8,864 nucleotides of DNA from Planctomycetota bacterium (lineage in GTDB: Bacteria; Planctomycetota; Phycisphaerae; UBA1845). The position numbers and the translations under genes were made by a program. Below the pieces are notes generated by a model that did no database searches, was not told where the DNA came from, and saw only the letters and a program-made list of their open reading frames with translations. The stretch lies in assembly GCA_024278775.1 (NCBI GenBank), contig JAJRSP010000002.1:1-8864 (forward strand). Reading direction: 5' to 3'. This document shows positions 6,671-8,864 of the stretch, piece after piece (positions within the stretch are counted from its first letter, which is position 1; the number at the start of each line of letters is the position of its first letter).

Positions 6671-6773
6671 GCCGATCGGGTGTGGCATGCCCAAGCCGGA
6701 GGCGCGGGCATGAGCCCACGACGCGCCGAAAATATGGCCGCGCTTCGCTTGGCCATGCCACCCTTCCGTCGGC
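6671..6773. repeat. REP-like palindromic element between coaC and coaB
   Basis: An imperfect inverted repeat bounds the element: GCCGA (6671-6675) with TCGGC (6769-6773), and a segment at 6678-6696 complementary to 6747-6763 at 16 of 17 positions apart from a 2-nt bulge. Each half also folds on its own. Hairpin one has stem CATGCCC/GGGCATG (6686-6692, 6706-6712) with an inner GCC-GGA-GGC. Hairpin two has stem ATGGCC/GGCCAT (6734-6739, 6751-6756) with an inner GCG-CTT-CGC. This paired architecture resembles REP/BIME elements. Copy number elsewhere in the genome is unknown. Confidence 0.6.
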
Positions 6774-6804
6774 CGATGATAGGGATAGCGCGTAACAGGC
6801 TTTA

Positions 6805-6823
6805 AGTGCCATATGGTGGCACT
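6805..6823 (+). promoter_or_regulatory. Small hairpin upstream of coaB
   Basis: AGTGCCA (6805-6811) and TGGCACT (6817-6823) form a perfect 7-bp stem with the loop TATGG, 23 nt before the coaB start. No T-run follows, so it is not a terminator. It may be an operator or an mRNA leader structure. The function is unknown. Confidence 0.3.
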
Positions 6824-6846
6824 ATTTGATCGAGTCGACAACCCCC

Positions 6847-7479
6847 ATGCGCATGTTGATTACAGCCGGTCCCACGCGTGAATTTTTTGACACGGTACGG
6901 TTCATTTCCAACCCCTCAAGCGGAAAAATGGGCTATGCCATTGCCGATTGCGCCGCGCGCCGCGGTCATACCGTCGTGCTGGTGTCGGGACCGGTGTCAC
7001 TGACGCCGGCGCCGGGCGTAAACGTGGTTCACGTGGAAAGCGCAGAGGAGATGTGCGTGGCCGCTACCAGCGCGTTTGAGCGTTGTGACGCTGCGGTCAT
7101 GACGGCGGCCGTGTGCGACTATCGTCCCACGCGGCGCATCGATCACAAGCTCAAGAAGCAGCACCGCGTCAGGCCCATCCAGCTTCAACCCACCACGGAT
7201 ATTTGTGCACTACTGGGGCAGTCCAAAGGGGATCGTGTGGTGATCGGATTCGCCATGGAAGATCACGACGAGCACGCCCACGCGGAAGCTAAGCTACATC
7301 GGAAGCGCTGCGACGCCATCGTGCTGAACGGTATCGACAACGTGGGCGGCGATAGCGCCAGGATCGAGATTTTCCGTGCCCACACCGGCTGGTCCCGCCC
7401 GTTTCGGGGTACAAAGAGCCGAATTGCCGAAAAAATCGTACAACTTTCCGAACAAATCGCAAAAAAGCGCGATAGGTAG
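6847..7479 (+). CDS. coaB: Phosphopantothenate-cysteine ligase (monofunctional CoaB)
   Basis: Couples cysteine to 4'-phosphopantothenate, the step just before CoaC in coenzyme A synthesis. In bacteria it usually uses CTP. The 210-aa protein equals the C-terminal half of a normal CoaBC. Visible signatures are ITAGPTREFFDTVRFISNPS (5-24) followed by SGKMGYA, MTAAVCDYRP (85-94), the HKLKK lysine motif (100-104), QPTTDI (114-119), VIGFAMED (132-139) and AKLHRKRCDAIVLNG (148-162). ATG 6847 begins the family-conserved region. An in-frame TTG at 6826 would add seven residues and ATG 6853 would remove two, and no good SD discriminates. It probably has its own leader, since 215 nt holding a palindromic element and a small hairpin separate it from coaC. 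Confidence 0.94.
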   Translation: MRMLITAGPTREFFDTVRFISNPSSGKMGYAIADCAARRGHTVVLVSGPVSLTPAPGVNVVHVESAEEMCVAATSAFERCDAAVMTAAVCDYRPTRRIDHKLKKQHRVRPIQLQPTTDICALLGQSKGDRVVIGFAMEDHDEHAHAEAKLHRKRCDAIVLNGIDNVGGDSARIEIFRAHTGWSRPFRGTKSRIAEKIVQLSEQIAKKRDR

Positions 7480-7864
7480 GGTGATTCGTCCCGCCCTCCC
7501 CGCTACGCTCACACGGTTGCGCCTCCCATCCTTGCAAGTACTTGTCACCGTCTGGCATCTCGCCTCTTGATGGCCGGTTCGCCGCGTTGTATTCACAGGA
7601 TTATCGCACCAAGTGTCCTACCGAGATTTCCTATGTTCTCCTAAAGATCAAACAGACAATAGGTTATTTCAGCATAGGTATCGTTAATCACAGGGTATTC
7701 GGGTTCTCTAATGTCTGTCAGAGTGTCCTTTTATGCTCCAATTCCTCAAGCGCAGGCGATTAGCGGACCGATGAGCAGCTATCGGTTTGCACGCCTCAGG
7801 TGCCGTGTGGGTGCGATGGCGTTCATAGCTGAGCAGAAAGGGCGAAGTTATGGGAAATTGACGG
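7480..7864. other. Intergenic stretch, no supported gene; AT-richer island
   Basis: No reading frame here shows a recognisable family or a good ribosome binding site. About 7621-7740 is roughly 40 percent GC by hand count, against close to 58-60 percent in the flanking genes. It contains a perfect 10-bp palindrome CAAGTACTTG (7535-7544) and a 6-bp stem ACCGAT/ATCGGT (7767-7772, 7781-7786). No convincing terminator follows coaB. The stretch could be decayed coding sequence, foreign DNA or regulatory DNA. Confidence 0.5.
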
Positions 7865-7892
7865 TTGACTTCCCTTGGCCGATTCCTACAAT
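7865..7892 (+). promoter_or_regulatory. Strong sigma70-like promoter in the intergenic region
   Basis: TTGACT (7865-7870) matches the -35 consensus at five of six positions. TACAAT (7887-7892) matches the -10 at five of six, and the spacer is 16 nt. Transcription would start near 7899. The next well-supported gene starts at 8298, so the transcript would have either a 400-nt leader or a separate short product ending at the T-run at 8112-8117. Confidence 0.6.
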
Positions 7893-7898
7893 TCGCCC

Positions 7899-8117
7899 GC
7901 TGTGGGTACGGGACATGCGTTACTCGGGAGATAGGGACCGAGGCATTTTTCGACCCGGCATGTTTGTCAAAGGTCCGTTTCGACATGGCGCGAAGTCGAG
8001 ACGACCGTTGGCGTAAGTCGAAAAATGAGAACGTCGCGCGTTGTCGAGCGAGCGTTCTTGCGAAGGCAGACGAAGAGGTAGGCAGTGGGAAGCGGCGGCT
8101 GGCGCGCGGCGTTTTTT
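7899..8117 (+). ncRNA. Candidate structured small RNA, class unknown
   Basis: Downstream of the promoter the sequence contains consecutive inverted repeats. CTCGG/CCGAG pairs 7923-7927 with 7938-7942. A perfect 11-bp pair CATTTTTCGAC/GTCGAAAAATG joins 7944-7954 with 8017-8027. Nested inside that is a stem of about 12 bp (7972-7984 with 7995-8006, one bulge, one wobble). AGAACGTCGC pairs with GCGAgCGTTCT (8028-8037, 8048-8058). CCCGCTG and CAGTGGG (7896-7902, 8083-8089) could close the ends. A run of six T (8112-8117) might end the transcript, although no strong GC hairpin directly precedes it. I see no hallmark of tmRNA, RNase P RNA or SRP RNA. A layout like 6S RNA is possible but unproven. 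Confidence 0.3.
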
Positions 8118-8122
8118 ACTGA
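7985..8122 (+). CDS. Possible small basic protein (doubtful)
   Basis: ATG 7985 opens 45 codons rich in Arg, Lys and Glu (MARSRDDRWRKSKNENVARC onward, ending GVFY). A weak SD-like AAAGGT (7969-7974) is 10-11 nt upstream. No family is recognised. The frame lies inside the candidate structured RNA, with its ATG in the loop of the central hairpin. It is an alternative or additional reading of this transcript, and chance is quite possible. Confidence 0.15.
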   Translation: MARSRDDRWRKSKNENVARCRASVLAKADEEVGSGKRRLARGVFY

Positions 8123-8222
8123 GGTTGAATGTTTTTTTCGGGCGCATCGTGGTGTATGCCTTGCCATGGAGGTGGGGTTAAGCGTTTCGGTGTGACTCGG
8201 ATTTTTAGGTATGAAATTTCTG

Positions 8223-8260
8223 GTGTTTCGAAGCGACGAGCGTGTAAACGAAAGAAACAC
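8223..8260 (+). promoter_or_regulatory. Hairpin in the leader of the Cys-rich lipoprotein gene
   Basis: GTGTTTC (8223-8229) and GAAACAC (8254-8260) form a perfect 7-bp closing stem. Within the loop CGT-GTAA-ACG (8241-8250) can make a short hairpin capped by a GNRA-type tetraloop. It ends 24 nt before the Shine-Dalgarno. The role is unknown. Confidence 0.3.
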
Positions 8261-8284
8261 GCCAAGTCCTGAGAACTTTTTTCT

Positions 8285-8289
8285 GGAGG
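8285..8289 (+). promoter_or_regulatory. Ribosome binding site deciding the lipoprotein start
   Basis: GGAGG (8285-8289) lies only 2 nt before ATG 8292 but 8 nt before the in-frame ATG 8298. The second spacing is normal, so 8298 is taken as the start. Confidence 0.7.
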
Positions 8290-8297
8290 CCATGGTA

Positions 8298-8864
8298 ATG
8301 CTAGGTTTGAAACTTTCGTTGAACACAACTCCCCGGTCGCTTCGGGGAGTGGCGCGGTTGGGCACGCTGTGTAGCGCGTTCGCCGTACTCACACTACTGA
8401 CGGGCTGCCCGCTGAATCCTACGGATCCTTGTGCAAGCACATCCTGCGATGATGGCGATGCATGCACGACGGATACGTGTGACAGCACGAGCGGCTCGGC
8501 GGTATGCTCGAATGTCGCCGTGGATTGCGGTACGCAGTCTTGCAATCCGGCCGACGGTACCTGCGTGGACTGTCTCGCCGATGCCGATTGCGATGACGGT
8601 GCCTTCTGCAACGGTGCCGAGACCTGCGGTTCGGACAACACCTGCGTGGCTGGTACCGATGCTTGTGACGCCGCCACCCAGACTTGCAACGAAGACACCG
8701 ATACCTGCGACGACAACTGCACGTCGGATGCCAATTGTCCGGATGATGGCACGTTCTGTAACGGCACCGAGAGCTGCGACACGGCCAGTGGCGTGTGTGT
8801 CTCCAGTGGCGATCCCTGTCCCGATGACGGCCTGTTCTGCACCGGCACCGAGAGCTGCGACGAG
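8298..8864 (+). CDS. Cysteine/aspartate-rich repeat lipoprotein, partial (runs off right edge)
   Basis: The visible 189 residues have no stop and continue past the window. The N terminus has basic residues (R13, R16, R20), a hydrophobic stretch (21-34) and the lipobox LTGC with the lipidation Cys at 37. This predicts export and lipid anchoring, a signal peptidase II substrate. The mature part holds 24 more cysteines in about 152 residues with many Asp, Thr and Gly. Residues 50-72 (CDDGDACTTDTCD and on) resemble the Dictyostelium CTDC repeat. DDGxFCNGxExC-type units occur at 99-110, 149-160 and 176-187. Such disulfide-rich, probably cation-binding repeats occur in large surface proteins of planctomycetes and myxobacteria. 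A function in adhesion or the cell envelope is only a guess. A good SD supports the start. Confidence 0.85.
   Translation, partial: MLGLKLSLNTTPRSLRGVARLGTLCSAFAVLTLLTGCPLNPTDPCASTSCDDGDACTTDTCDSTSGSAVCSNVAVDCGTQSCNPADGTCVDCLADADCDDGAFCNGAETCGSDNTCVAGTDACDAATQTCNEDTDTCDDNCTSDANCPDDGTFCNGTESCDTASGVCVSSGDPCPDDGLFCTGTESCDE
8328..8350 (+). other. Hairpin within the signal-peptide coding region
   Basis: ACTCCCCG (8328-8335) and CGGGGAGT (8343-8350) form a perfect 8-bp GC-rich stem with a loop of 7 nt, starting 30 nt after the ATG of the lipoprotein gene. It could slow early translation or affect mRNA stability, or be a codon-use coincidence. Confidence 0.35.

Noticed and set aside
7542..7763. Frame containing SPLDGRF, recalling the N terminus of adenylosuccinate lyase (PurB)
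   Set aside because: Only seven residues match. The following sequence does not align to PurB, the start is TTG without an SD, and chance is likely. A translated search of 7480-7760 would settle whether it is a pseudogene scrap.
7711..8016. 101-codon plus-strand frame
   Set aside because: No SD, no recognisable motif, and it crosses the strong promoter and the inverted repeats.
8092..8117. Clear Rho-independent terminator
   Set aside because: There is a T6 run after a GC-rich segment, but that segment is G-rich on one strand and does not form a good hairpin. It is kept only as a possible 3' end.
8264..8282. AAGT/ACTT hairpin followed by a T-run as an attenuator before the lipoprotein SD
   Set aside because: The stem is only 4 bp, too weak to act as a terminator.
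7967..8848. Long minus-strand open frame (293 codons)
   Set aside because: It is antisense to the Cys-rich lipoprotein. Its Ser/Gln/Val-rich repeats are the mirror of the repeat codons, and no family or SD supports it.

Overview
The window looks like a chromosomal segment from a moderately GC-rich bacterium, most likely a member of the Planctomycetota (perhaps Phycisphaerae-like). This placement is inferred. It rests on a SecG with an unusually long hydrophilic tail, CoaC and CoaB as two separate genes rather than one fused coaBC, the cluster order tpiA-secG-yicC-gmk-rpoZ-coaC-coaB, and a secreted Cys/Asp-rich protein with DDGxFCNGxExC repeats of a kind seen in planctomycetes and myxobacteria. 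No rRNA, tRNA, CRISPR array, phage or transposase gene is visible.

Left part (1-2830): two shikimate-pathway genes are divergently arranged. aroA (EPSP synthase, step six) is on the minus strand. aroF (type I-beta DAHP synthase, step one, with an N-terminal regulatory domain) is on the plus strand behind a near-consensus sigma70 promoter. To the left of aroA, a minus-strand gene runs off the window edge. Its Shine-Dalgarno is buried in a long, nearly perfect hairpin.

Middle (2830-7480): seven plus-strand housekeeping genes follow in a row: tpiA (glycolysis), secG (protein export), yicC (RNA turnover), gmk (GMP to GDP), rpoZ (RNA polymerase omega), coaC and coaB (coenzyme A synthesis). yicC, gmk, rpoZ and coaC are joined by overlaps of 11, 4 and 11 nt, so they are probably one translationally coupled operon. 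A REP-like palindromic element of about 100 bp separates coaC from coaB. A 16-bp tandem repeat carrying stop codons in all three frames follows aroF.

Right part (7480-8864): about 820 bp have no convincing protein gene. This stretch contains an AT-richer island near 7621-7740, a strong sigma70-like promoter (7865-7892) and then a chain of nested inverted repeats ending in a T-run, which is a candidate small structured RNA. The window ends inside a gene for a lipoprotein with many cysteines. The most interesting items are the SD-sequestering hairpin, the candidate RNA and the palindromic element.
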